Assembly (NCBI RefSeq): GCF_000333035.1
Contig: NZ_BANU01000025.1
Coordinates: 22,857 to 86,856, forward strand
Source of the DNA: Gordonia sihwensis NBRC 108236
GTDB lineage: Bacteria; Actinomycetota; Actinomycetes; Mycobacteriales; Mycobacteriaceae
DNA length: 64,000 nt
Direction of reading: 5' to 3'
Shown piece after piece: positions 15,964 through 24,036 of this stretch. The notes beneath the pieces were generated by a model, which worked only from the letters and a program-made list of their open reading frames with translations, made no database searches and had not been told where the DNA came from. How positions within the stretch are numbered: position 1 is the first letter of the stretch; each line of letters opens with the position of its first letter. A program made the position numbers and the translations under genes.

Positions 15964-17045
15964 GCGAGCGCCTCCTGTCCGGCGGGAACGGTCTCGTCGG
16001 CCAGCTTGTCGAGCGTGGCGTGTGCGCCGCCCGCCAGACGAGCGGCGTCCTTGACCAGTGAGAAGTAGCGGTGCAGCGGGTAGGTCACGTCCACGCCGAC
16101 GCCGCCGTGCAGGTGCGTCATGGTGCGCAGAGTGGCCGGCAGTTCGGCGGCGATCCAATACATCGCCGTGGCGAGATCCTGCTCGGGATCGACTCCGTTC
16201 GCGATGTCCCACGCCGCCGCCGTGGCGACCAGATTCATGGTCCGGGAGATCACATAGACGTCCGCCAACTGCTGGCCGACGGCCTGGAATCCGGCGATCG
16301 GCTTGCCGAACTGGTGGCGGGTCGAGACGTGCTCGGCGGTCCGCTTGACCGCGCCGGCCACCAGTCCGTCGACGTACGCGGCGAACAGCGCCCGGTACGC
16401 GTCGACGGCCGGGCGGGGATCGTCGGCGACGACGTGCGAGTGCGGCACGGCGACACCGTCGAACACGACCGTGTACTCGCCCCAGCCCGACGACGCGGTG
16501 GTTCGGCTGATCTCGACGCCGGCGGCGTCGGGCGTCACCACGGCGACGCCTCTGTCGGCCACCACCAGCAGCGCCGATGCGCCTTCGGCCGCGAGCACGC
16601 CGGTCTTGACGCCGTCGAGCCGGGCCCCGTCGACGGTGTCGGTGAGCGTGACCGTCGGGGCCTCACCCAGTGCGCGACCCCGTTCGCCGATCGCGACGGC
16701 GTGCCAGCCGCCCTCGGCGATGGCGCGAGCGTGCTCGGCCGCCGAGGACGACCGAGCCAGCACCAGTCCGGAGACCAGGGTCCCGATCAGCGGAGCCACG
16801 ACGGCGTCGTGACCCGCGCGGGTCAGCAGCGGCACCAGCGAATCGATCGCCAGCCCGTCGCCTCCGAGCGACTCGGGCAGCGGAAGCACGGTGACTCCGG
16901 CTCCGGTGAGCGCCTCCCATGCGGCGGCGTCGAAGCCGCCGGCTCCTTCGGTGAACTTGCTCTCCCAGTCCGGCTGCAGTCGGCGCATCACCTCGTCGGC
17001 GACGTCGCGGACCGCAGCAGCGGTGGGCTCCAGGGTGAAATCCAC
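15954..17045 (-). CDS. chsE1: ChsE1 (FadE28-like) acyl-CoA dehydrogenase subunit, 363 aa
   Basis: Smaller acyl-CoA dehydrogenase homologue with the C-terminal FAD-binding helices intact (STRHQFGKPIAGFQAVGQQLADVYV near 240, then HLHGGVGVDVTYPLHRYFSL near 320). Its N-terminal half is divergent and poor in substrate motifs, typical of the FadE28 partner of a heterotetrameric acyl-CoA dehydrogenase. It is the first gene of the minus-strand sterol operon, begins at ATG 17045 with GGAGGAG upstream, and is preceded by a perfect KstR box at 17068-17081. Confidence 0.9.
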   Translation of the reverse strand: MDFTLEPTAAAVRDVADEVMRRLQPDWESKFTEGAGGFDAAAWEALTGAGVTVLPLPESLGGDGLAIDSLVPLLTRAGHDAVVAPLIGTLVSGLVLARSSSAAEHARAIAEGGWHAVAIGERGRALGEAPTVTLTDTVDGARLDGVKTGVLAAEGASALLVVADRGVAVVTPDAAGVEISRTTASSGWGEYTVVFDGVAVPHSHVVADDPRPAVDAYRALFAAYVDGLVAGAVKRTAEHVSTRHQFGKPIAGFQAVGQQLADVYVISRTMNLVATAAAWDIANGVDPEQDLATAMYWIAAELPATLRTMTHLHGGVGVDVTYPLHRYFSLVKDAARLAGGAHATLDKLADETVPAGQEALACS

Positions 17046-17067
17046 CCGGCTCCTCCTCCAGCAGTAT

Positions 17068-17081
17068 TAGAACTTGTTCTA
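17068..17081. promoter_or_regulatory. KstR operator upstream of chsE1 operon
   Basis: TAGAACTTGTTCTA matches the KstR consensus TnnAACnnGTTnnA at every defined position and is palindromic apart from the central two bases. It lies 23 bases before the chsE1 start, where a bound repressor would block the promoter or early transcription. The operator would be released by a 3-oxo-4-cholestenoyl-CoA-type ligand. Confidence 0.9.
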
Positions 17082-17161
17082 TTTTATCAGAGACCCAGAG
17101 ACCGGTGTCACATCTTGCCGATGCCCTGCGATTTTCATGCCGTTGTCGACGCGTTTCCCGC

Positions 17162-19333
17162 TCAGCCGCGGGGTAGACCTAGAATCCGTTCAGCCGCTGC
17201 GTTCTTCAGGATCTGGGTGGTTCCACCGGCGATCGAGAGGCAGCGATTCAGCAGCAGCAGGTCGGTGGCGGCGGTGGCGCCCAGCCCCTCGCACCCCAGC
17301 AGATCGGTGGCGAACTCGGGCACCGACTGCCGGTGCACCACACCGATCAGTTTCCGGACACTCGACGTGGCGCCCGGGTCGGTGCCACTGAGCCGCTGAG
17401 CCACCGACCGCGCGTCGAGCACCCGTCCGATGTGGGCGTCGGCGATGATCCGGCCCAGTTCGAGCGTCTGGGCCCCGGTCAGTTCGGCGCCGCTGCTGTC
17501 GAGTTGCCGGAGCAGCGCATCCACCTCCTTGCCCAGCCCGGACCCGCCCATGGCGACACGCTCGTTGGCGAGGGTGGTGCGCGCCAGGCGCCAGCCGTTT
17601 CCGACGTCGCCGACCACCATGGAATCGGGCACGAAAACGTTGTCGAGGAAGACCTCGTTGAACATCGCCCGGCCGGTCAGCTCCCGCAGCGGACGGATGT
17701 CGATGCCCGGTGCCGACATGTCGACCAGGAAATACGTGATGCCCTTGTGCTTGGCCACGTCCGGATCGGTCCGCGCCAGGCACACCGCCCACTGCGACAT
17801 GTGCGCCTCCGACGTCCAGATCTTCTGTCCGGTCAGCAGCCAGCCGCCGTCGGTGCGGACCGCGCGCGTGCGCAGTGATGCGAGATCGCTGCCCGCCTCG
17901 GGTTCGCTGAACAGCTGGCACCAGCGGATCTCGCCCGCGAGGGTGGGCGAGACGAACTTCTCGCGCTGCTCGTCGGTGCCGTGCTCCAGGATGGTCGGCA
18001 GCGCCCATCCGGCGATCACCAGGTCGGGGCGGACCACGCCGACCCGGTCGAGCTCCGCGTCGATGAGCAGCTGCAACGCCGGATCGGCCGACAATCCGTA
18101 GGGCTCCGGCCAGTGCGGGGCGAGGAATCCGGTGCGAGCGAGCTCGGCGCGTCGCTCCGACTCCGGTACCGCCGCGATCGCCTCGGCGGTGGCCGCGATC
18201 GCGGGCCTGCGGGCCTCGGCGTCGGCGAGGTCGAGCGAGAACTCTCGGCGGCCGCCGGCACGGCCGAGCTCGGCCAACGCCGCGCGCTGGGGCTCCCCGG
18301 CGGCGAGCTGCATGCGCGCGGCGAGCGCGGAACGCAGATACAGGTGCGCGTCGTGCTCGAAGGTGAAGCCGATGCCGCCGAGGACCTGAATGGCGTCCTT
18401 CGCGTTGGCGGGCGAGAGATCCGCGGTCAGCACCGCGGCCGCCAGCCTGCTCAGTTCCACCTGGTCACGACCCTGATCACCGGTACCGGTCCGCGCGTCG
18501 TCGAGCGCGCGAGCGAGGTCCCATGCGGCGGCGGCGAGCTGCTCGCTCCGGCAGAGCATGTCCGCGCAGATCTGCTTGATCGCCTGAAACGACCCGATCA
18601 CCGCACCGAATTGGGTGCGGACCTTCGCATAGTCGACCGCCAGGTCCAGGACGTGCGCGGCGACCCCGGCCTGATAGGCGATCACGCCGACGTGCAGGAG
18701 GGCCACGAACAGCTCACCGTCGTCCAGCGCGAGCGTCTCCTCCTCCGAGAGCTCCGACACCCGCACCCGCACCGGGACCGCCGTGCCGTCCAGGGGCCCG
18801 GCGACCGCGTCGGTCTCCATGCGGCACGATGCCGGATCGATGAGGCGCCACCGCACGGTGCCGCCGTCGAATGTCAGCGGTGCGGCGACGAGTGCGTCGG
18901 ACACGTACGCGGGGATCAGACCGAGGTCCACTGAGCCGTCGACCACGCCGAAGCCCGCGGACTCGGCGACCGCGGTGGCGGGCACCACCACCGGGCGCTG
19001 TCCGGCCATCACCTCGTCGGCGAGTTCCGCACCCTGCGTGGCCAGCACGTATCCGGCGGCCATCGTCGGCGCAAGCGGACCGGGAACCAGCTCCGAACCG
19101 CAGGCGGAGAACATCACGGCGACGTCCTCGACGCTGCCGCCTGCACCTCCCGCACTCTCCGGAACACCGGCGGCGAACAGCCCGAGGTCCGCGATCTGCG
19201 TCCACAGCGGACGCCAGGAGTCCGCCGAGTGGTCGAGATCGCCCCGCACCGCGGAGCGAACATCGCGCGCCTGAGCCCAAGCAGCGATACTGTCACTTAC
19301 AACCCTTTGGTCCGCTGACGTGGCGATTGTCAC
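17162..19333 (-). CDS. fadE34: FadE34-like fused acyl-CoA dehydrogenase (ChsE3), 723 aa
   Basis: Two acyl-CoA dehydrogenase modules lie in one chain. The N-terminal module (about 1-350) is the divergent half, with KVRTQFGAVIGSFQAIKQICADML. The C-terminal module (about 360-720) carries FSEPEAGSDLASLRTRAVR, GQKIWTSEAHMSQWAVC and a final GTTQILKNAAAERILGL. M. tuberculosis FadE34 (ChsE3) has the same fused plan and acts on the five-carbon sterol side chain; it is also divergent from kstR, as here. GTG 19333 follows GGAGG at good spacing; the frame continues upstream through the operator, but longer starts would place that site inside the gene. Confidence 0.92.
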   Translation of the reverse strand: MTIATSADQRVVSDSIAAWAQARDVRSAVRGDLDHSADSWRPLWTQIADLGLFAAGVPESAGGAGGSVEDVAVMFSACGSELVPGPLAPTMAAGYVLATQGAELADEVMAGQRPVVVPATAVAESAGFGVVDGSVDLGLIPAYVSDALVAAPLTFDGGTVRWRLIDPASCRMETDAVAGPLDGTAVPVRVRVSELSEEETLALDDGELFVALLHVGVIAYQAGVAAHVLDLAVDYAKVRTQFGAVIGSFQAIKQICADMLCRSEQLAAAAWDLARALDDARTGTGDQGRDQVELSRLAAAVLTADLSPANAKDAIQVLGGIGFTFEHDAHLYLRSALAARMQLAAGEPQRAALAELGRAGGRREFSLDLADAEARRPAIAATAEAIAAVPESERRAELARTGFLAPHWPEPYGLSADPALQLLIDAELDRVGVVRPDLVIAGWALPTILEHGTDEQREKFVSPTLAGEIRWCQLFSEPEAGSDLASLRTRAVRTDGGWLLTGQKIWTSEAHMSQWAVCLARTDPDVAKHKGITYFLVDMSAPGIDIRPLRELTGRAMFNEVFLDNVFVPDSMVVGDVGNGWRLARTTLANERVAMGGSGLGKEVDALLRQLDSSGAELTGAQTLELGRIIADAHIGRVLDARSVAQRLSGTDPGATSSVRKLIGVVHRQSVPEFATDLLGCEGLGATAATDLLLLNRCLSIAGGTTQILKNAAAERILGLPRG

Positions 19334-19369
19334 CGAGACCTCCTCCGAGATTCTGTTGGTAACGTCAAT

Positions 19370-19383
19370 TAGAACCTGTTCTA
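19370..19383. promoter_or_regulatory. KstR operator between fadE34 and kstR
   Basis: TAGAACCTGTTCTA is a perfect fit to TnnAACnnGTTnnA, and flanking AT/AT bases extend the symmetry to 19368-19385. It sits 37 bases before the fadE34 GTG and 83 bases before the kstR ATG, the known position of the autoregulatory KstR site in related bacteria. It differs from the chsE1 box only in one central base. Confidence 0.92.
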
Positions 19384-19465
19384 ATATCCATTGGGTGTAC
19401 ACCATCGGAGGGCGGCTGCCAACTGGCGGCCGATGGACGTGACGTAACGGAGGAGACGGAAACCT

Positions 19466-20128
19466 ATGGCTGGCGCGGGAACGACGAAGACCGAGACCGA
19501 TATGCCGGCGCCGCCTCCAGCCCCCGCTCAACTGTCCGGTGCCGAGGTCGGATCCGCCGCACAGCGTGAACGACGCAGGCGCATCCTCGACGCCACCCTG
19601 GCGCTCGCATCGAAGGGTGGATACGACGCCGTCCAGATGCGAGCCGTCGCCGACAAGGCCGACGTGGCCGTCGGCACGCTGTACCGCTATTTCCCGTCCA
19701 AGGTGCACCTGCTGGTGACCGCACTCGCCCGCGAACTCGAGAAGGTGGAGTCGCGCGCCGACCGCAGCGTCCTGCAGGGTGACACCGCCGTGGAGCGACT
19801 GCGCTTCGTCCTCGACATGATCACGTTCGCGATGCAGAAGGATCCGCTGCTCACCGAAGCGATGACGCGGGCCTTCATGTTCGCCGACGCCTCGGCCACC
19901 AGCGAGGTCAACCGAGTCGCCACCATCATCGACCGACTGCTCGCAGGCGCGATGATCGACGACGCGGACCCGGCTGCCGAGCCGACCGCCCAGGATCTCG
20001 CGATCGCCCGCGTCATCTCGGACGTGTGGATGTCGAATCTGGTGCAGTGGCTGACCCGGCGCGCATCGGCCACCGACGTCACCAACCGGATGGAACTGAC
20101 CGTCCGATTGCTACTCGACCGCGACTGA
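19466..20128 (+). CDS. kstR: KstR, TetR-family repressor of cholesterol catabolism, 220 aa
   Basis: After a variable 30-residue N-terminus, residues 35-80 form the DNA-binding domain with RRILDATLALASKGGYDAVQM, KADVAVGTLYRYFPSKVHLLV, nearly the M. tuberculosis KstR sequence as I recall it. Further matches are QKDPLLTEAMTRAFMFADASA and ISDVWMSNLVQWLTRRASATDV in the ligand domain. KstR responds to CoA thioesters of cholesterol-derived acids. It is divergent from fadE34 with a perfect operator between, so it should repress itself, fadE34 and the chsE1 operon. GGAGGAGA precedes the ATG. Confidence 0.96.
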   Translation: MAGAGTTKTETDMPAPPPAPAQLSGAEVGSAAQRERRRRILDATLALASKGGYDAVQMRAVADKADVAVGTLYRYFPSKVHLLVTALARELEKVESRADRSVLQGDTAVERLRFVLDMITFAMQKDPLLTEAMTRAFMFADASATSEVNRVATIIDRLLAGAMIDDADPAAEPTAQDLAIARVISDVWMSNLVQWLTRRASATDVTNRMELTVRLLLDRD

Positions 20129-20152
20129 CACCGCGTCACACACTCGTGCCGA

Positions 20153-21184
20153 TCAGGCCGTTCCCAGATCCTTGGCGATCATCGGCCACGTGGTGTGCAG
20201 ATCCTGCTGCCAGTACTCCCAGGAGTGGGTGCCCAGCGGCCGCGAGATCACCTCGGTGTCGACGCCGGCCGTCTTGAGCGCCTGCTCCATCTGCACGGTG
20301 CAGCTGCGGACCGCGGCCTCGATGACGCCGCCCATCACCACTTGATCCACCAGAACCGCCGGGTCCCCCTTGATCAGTCTCGCATCCAGGGTGTCGTACC
20401 GGCCCGGCAGTCCGCTGCCGGAGGTCATGTAAACCTTCACACCGCGCAGTGCCGCCGCGTGCAGGTAGGGGTCGTTGGCCCGCCATCCCGGCCCGTCGAG
20501 CGGTCCCCACATGTTGGTGATGTCACCGCGGCCGCGGTCGCCGATGACGGTGCGGATGTACGCCTGGCCCAGCGGATCGCTGGTCCGTGCGCATCCGCTG
20601 TACGCAGCCACCGACCGGTACAGCTTGGGCGCCGCGATCGCGAGGTTGAACACCGAGGTCCCCGACATGGAGATGCCCGCGATCGCGTTCGCACCGCTGG
20701 TGTTCAAGGCCTTGTCGACCAGCGGCGGCAGTTCCTCCGTGAGGAAGGTCTGCCACTTGTTCCGGCCCAGCACGGGATCGTCGCGCTGCCAGTCCGTGTA
20801 GTACGAGAAGGCCCCGCCCACCGGCGTCACGACATTGACCCGCTTATCGGCGAAGAACTTCTTGTAGTCGGTCTTGGCGCGCCAGGTGGCGCTGTCCTCG
20901 CCGCCTCCCGCACCGTTGAGCAGATACAGGACCGGCGCCGGGGCATCGTCCTCGGGCCGGAGCACGTTGAGCGAGATAGTCCGCCCCATCGCGGCGGAGT
21001 ACACCTCCAGGAGTGACTCCTGGGGTGCCACGTTCGTCAGCGACACGACACGCGCGGGAAGCTGAGCCGTGGCGGGTTCCTTCGGTGCGGACGTCGCCGG
21101 ATCGGCCGAGGCCACCCCGGCGCCCGTCAAGAAGAGAGCGCAGACTCCCGCGACCACCGCGGCTCGTGAACTGAATCGTCGCAC
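20153..21184 (-). CDS. Secreted antigen-85-family esterase/mycolyltransferase-like protein, 343 aa
   Basis: An arginine-bearing signal peptide (about 1-29, ending VASA-DP) leads to an alpha/beta hydrolase of the esterase-D/antigen 85 type. The nucleophile elbow is GISMSG near residue 175, and the catalytic histidine is in the GTHSWEYW motif near residue 328, typical of mycolyltransferases. These enzymes move mycolates between trehalose lipids and arabinogalactan in the outer layer. The elbow differs from the GLSMAGSS form of the main enzymes, so it may be a minor paralogue or an esterase. The GTG at 21184 after AAAGGGG is chosen over a TTG eight codons earlier. It is convergent with kstR. Confidence 0.85.
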   Translation of the reverse strand: MRRFSSRAAVVAGVCALFLTGAGVASADPATSAPKEPATAQLPARVVSLTNVAPQESLLEVYSAAMGRTISLNVLRPEDDAPAPVLYLLNGAGGGEDSATWRAKTDYKKFFADKRVNVVTPVGGAFSYYTDWQRDDPVLGRNKWQTFLTEELPPLVDKALNTSGANAIAGISMSGTSVFNLAIAAPKLYRSVAAYSGCARTSDPLGQAYIRTVIGDRGRGDITNMWGPLDGPGWRANDPYLHAAALRGVKVYMTSGSGLPGRYDTLDARLIKGDPAVLVDQVVMGGVIEAAVRSCTVQMEQALKTAGVDTEVISRPLGTHSWEYWQQDLHTTWPMIAKDLGTA

Positions 21185-21429
21185 TGCAAACCCCTTTTGC
21201 CCCACCAATCACTTCTGTCACAGAGTATCCCGTCATGGCCGACATACCGAAACCCTGGGCGGACGTTTCGGAATCAGAACGTTGCAAATCCCCAGGGACG
21301 GGCCCGGCGAACGTGACCGAACGGACATCGACGCCGTTGCTGATGTGTGTTTACCCAGCCTGGGCTAGTACCCTCGCCACAGCAGCAGCACCAGAGCCAG
21401 GTGAATGAACGACAAGACAGGGTAGCCAG

Positions 21430-22887
21430 GTGGTAAACGCCCAACCGAAGATCGACGACGCGCCCGAGCGTCGGCCCGACGCAATCGAGGAGCCTTCGGC
21501 GCCGACGGACACGCAGACACCGCAGCCCGCGGACACCGCTGAGGTGCCGGCCCCCGTCAAGAAGAAGAAAGACGGGCATCTCTACCAGATCGACTTCGTC
21601 CGTCTCTTCACCTTCGGCGGCGTCATCCTCGACCACGTCATCCTGGGGCTCGCCCCCGCGACGGCGATGGCGGCCCAGGGTCTGGGTCTGCTCCTGCGGT
21701 ACACGCGCTACTGCTTCTTCGCGCTCACCGGCTTCGTCCTCACCTACCAGTACCGCAACCGCGAACTGCACGCACCGACCTTCTGGCGCAGACGCTACAA
21801 GCTGATCGGCCTGCCCTTCGTGGTGTGGTCGCTGTTCTACTGGACCAATCGCCACTACCAGCAGGGCGGCTGGGACGCGATCCGCGGCATCTTCACCGAC
21901 GGCGCCTCCGAGCGCCTCGCACTCAAGAGTCTCGCGTACGACCTGATCACCGGCAACGCCGCCTACCACCTGTACTTCCTGTCCGTGAGCATGCAGATCT
22001 ATCTGGTGTTCCCGGCGGTCCTGTGGGTTCTGAAGCGGACCTGGGGATACCACCGGTACCTGCTCGCGGCCAGCCTGACGTTCCACATCTGGCTGCTGTT
22101 CCACATGGTGCGTCCGCCGCTCTCCTTCTTCGAGAGCGGTGTGCCCGGCCTGATCTGGCGCTACCTCGGCGTCACGCTGTTCCCGTATCAGTTCTTCATC
22201 CTCGCGGGCTGCCTGGCCGCGTATCACTACGAGGCCTTCAGCGGCTTCATGAGGCGCTTCCGCCGGCCGTTGGTGCTCGTCGCCCTCGTGACGATCATCG
22301 TGACCCTGGTGTACTTCGTCTACAACGTCGACCAGGGCGAAGAGATGTTCCGTGCCACCAACGTCTTCATGGTGCACAACGCGTTCGCCTTCGTCGCGAT
22401 CATCGTGATCCTGTACGTCTGCGGAACCATCTGGCAGGACAGGCGGAGCTCGGGCTCGATCGCCGACAGGTTCATGCGAACCGCCGCGGACCGGTCGTTC
22501 GGCATCTATCTGGCGCACGTCATCGTGCTCTCGACCGTCCTGGTCAGCTCACGCGAGCACCTCGACGCCCCGCTGTGGATCAATCTCCTGCTGACCTACC
22601 TCGTCACCGTTCTCGGCACCGTCTACCTCGTCGAGGTACTCCGCCGCAGTCCGATCAGCCTCATCACCACCGGACGCGAACGGATCGACTGGCGCATCCA
22701 GCGCTGGGGCCGGTCGTCGTTCGTCGCAGTGGTGGGCGGAACGATCGGGTTCGGCGTGTACGAGTCGGTGAACACCGAACTCGGCGTCCTGATCACGGCG
22801 ACCAGCGCGCTGCTGCTGCTCTCCGCGATCGTCGTGGGCGTCAAGCAGAGCAACGCGGCGCACGACGCGAAGCCCGCGCGTCCCTGA
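21430..22887 (+). CDS. Membrane acyltransferase family 3 (AT3) protein, 485 aa
   Basis: A Pro/Asp-rich cytoplasmic N-terminus (1-50, ending KKKKDG) is followed by the AT3 core. YQIDFVRLFTFGGVILDHVI supplies the early Arg and His, and FFALTGFVLTYQYR the second helix. About ten further membrane segments follow, with RSFGIYLAHVIV near residue 360. AT3 proteins transfer acetyl or other acyl groups to envelope glycans and lipids. In corynebacteria one such protein (TmaT) acetylates trehalose monomycolate; whether this is that enzyme is not shown. GTG 21430 is the start, and a strong terminator follows the gene. Confidence 0.82.
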   Translation: MVNAQPKIDDAPERRPDAIEEPSAPTDTQTPQPADTAEVPAPVKKKKDGHLYQIDFVRLFTFGGVILDHVILGLAPATAMAAQGLGLLLRYTRYCFFALTGFVLTYQYRNRELHAPTFWRRRYKLIGLPFVVWSLFYWTNRHYQQGGWDAIRGIFTDGASERLALKSLAYDLITGNAAYHLYFLSVSMQIYLVFPAVLWVLKRTWGYHRYLLAASLTFHIWLLFHMVRPPLSFFESGVPGLIWRYLGVTLFPYQFFILAGCLAAYHYEAFSGFMRRFRRPLVLVALVTIIVTLVYFVYNVDQGEEMFRATNVFMVHNAFAFVAIIVILYVCGTIWQDRRSSGSIADRFMRTAADRSFGIYLAHVIVLSTVLVSSREHLDAPLWINLLLTYLVTVLGTVYLVEVLRRSPISLITTGRERIDWRIQRWGRSSFVAVVGGTIGFGVYESVNTELGVLITATSALLLLSAIVVGVKQSNAAHDAKPARP

Positions 22888-22907
22888 CGGCCTGATCCAC
22901 TGCATCG

Positions 22908-22942
22908 AGAAGGACCCCGGCTCGGCGAGCCGGGGTCCTTCT
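22908..22942 (+). terminator. Strong intrinsic-type terminator after the AT3 gene
   Basis: A perfect stem of about 16 pairs centred on AAGGACCCCGGCTC / GAGCCGGGGTCCTT with a GGC loop, ending in CTTCTT, starts 20 bases after the stop codon. It also separates the plus-strand acyltransferase from the convergent SGNH hydrolase and could serve both. Confidence 0.88.
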
Positions 22943-23027
22943 TCGCTGAACGTTCTTCACTGAACGGGCAGTTCCCGCTTCCCCCGGGCGTTCACGCTGG
23001 GTGCGCCCACATCGTGGTCATCACGAG

Positions 23028-23930
23028 TCAACGCACGGCCGCGGCCACGAGATCGGCGATGCCGGTCTTTCCCGCGGCATTCGGATGAAACACCATCTTG
23101 TTGCCGTAGCCGCGGATCCACGGTTCGGCCGCGCAGGCCGAATGCAGGGGCGCGAGCGAGGCGGTCGTGACGTGCTGGGCGCCGGTACGGTCGGCGACCC
23201 GCTGATTCACCGCGGACATCTCAGCGGCGATCTGGGCGTCCTGCTCCACCTCCCACGGCAGCAGCGGCAACAGTTGGCAGGGCGGTGCATCGATCGCCAC
23301 CACCGGCGTGTAGTCGACGAGCACCACGCGAGCCAGCGGAGAGCGCGCCCGCACCGCTTCCACCGCGTTCACCAGCGACTGCTCGAGACGGCCGAAGTCG
23401 GCCGGGCCGGGCGGCGGCGGAGGCATCCGTCCCGACCCGCAGTGAGCCAGTCCGAGCGCACGCATGTTATTGCAGGCCTGAGCGATGATGCGGCCGACGA
23501 AGTCGATGTCGTTGCCGCCCGTCGTGATGGTGACCAAGCGGGTGTTGTGATCGACGGCCTCCACCTGCGGACGGATCTTGCCGTGCTTACGCACCGGTCC
23601 GGTGACCAGTTCCGCCGCGGTGGAACCCGAGCATGTCACGTCGATCAGGCGCATACCGAGCCGTGCGGCCACCTGGTGCGGATAGTTGTCGCCGGTACGG
23701 AGGCAACGCCGATCGACCACCGGCCCCTCACCCGGGCCCGCCGCGAAGGAACTGCCCATCGCGACGTAGTTGACCGGCGGCGCGGTACGACCTGCCGTTC
23801 CGACCACCGATGCCGAGCTCGGGCCGGCCGCTCCCCGGGAGTTCGACAGGGCGAATCCGACCACCGCGGTCACCACGACCGCGACGACCACAGCGGCGAC
23901 CGCCGCGGGACGATTGACCGAAGAGCGCAT
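23028..23930 (-). CDS. Secreted SGNH/GDSL-family lipase/esterase, 300 aa
   Basis: An N-terminal hydrophobic segment (about 8-30) acts as signal or anchor. The SGNH blocks are in order: the serine block as VAMGSSFAAGPG near residue 57, the oxyanion block ITTGGNDIDF near 140, and the C-terminal DxxH block represented by FHPNAAGKTGIAD near 285. Six cysteines (such as RRCL, VTCS, QACN, AHCG, PPCQ, HSACA) suggest disulfides as in the actinobacterial Lipase_GDSL_2 group. ATG 23930 lacks a clear ribosome site; a GTG five codons upstream is an alternative. It would hydrolyse lipid esters outside the cell. Confidence 0.85.
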   Translation of the reverse strand: MRSSVNRPAAVAAVVVAVVVTAVVGFALSNSRGAAGPSSASVVGTAGRTAPPVNYVAMGSSFAAGPGEGPVVDRRCLRTGDNYPHQVAARLGMRLIDVTCSGSTAAELVTGPVRKHGKIRPQVEAVDHNTRLVTITTGGNDIDFVGRIIAQACNNMRALGLAHCGSGRMPPPPPGPADFGRLEQSLVNAVEAVRARSPLARVVLVDYTPVVAIDAPPCQLLPLLPWEVEQDAQIAAEMSAVNQRVADRTGAQHVTTASLAPLHSACAAEPWIRGYGNKMVFHPNAAGKTGIADLVAAAVR

Positions 23931-24036
23931 GGAGGAGAGTTTCACATATTCAGCTGTGGAATTCCCTAATCGGATCCGGTTGTCGCCGTTCCGTGTAAGC
24001 AATCCCACCCCCGGTTCGTCATCAGACGTCCGGGCT

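Noticed and set aside
21185..21429. Promoter elements in the divergent gap between the mycolyltransferase-like and AT3 genes
   Set aside because: The gap must hold two promoters, but no -10/-35 pair or palindrome stands out enough to place coordinates.
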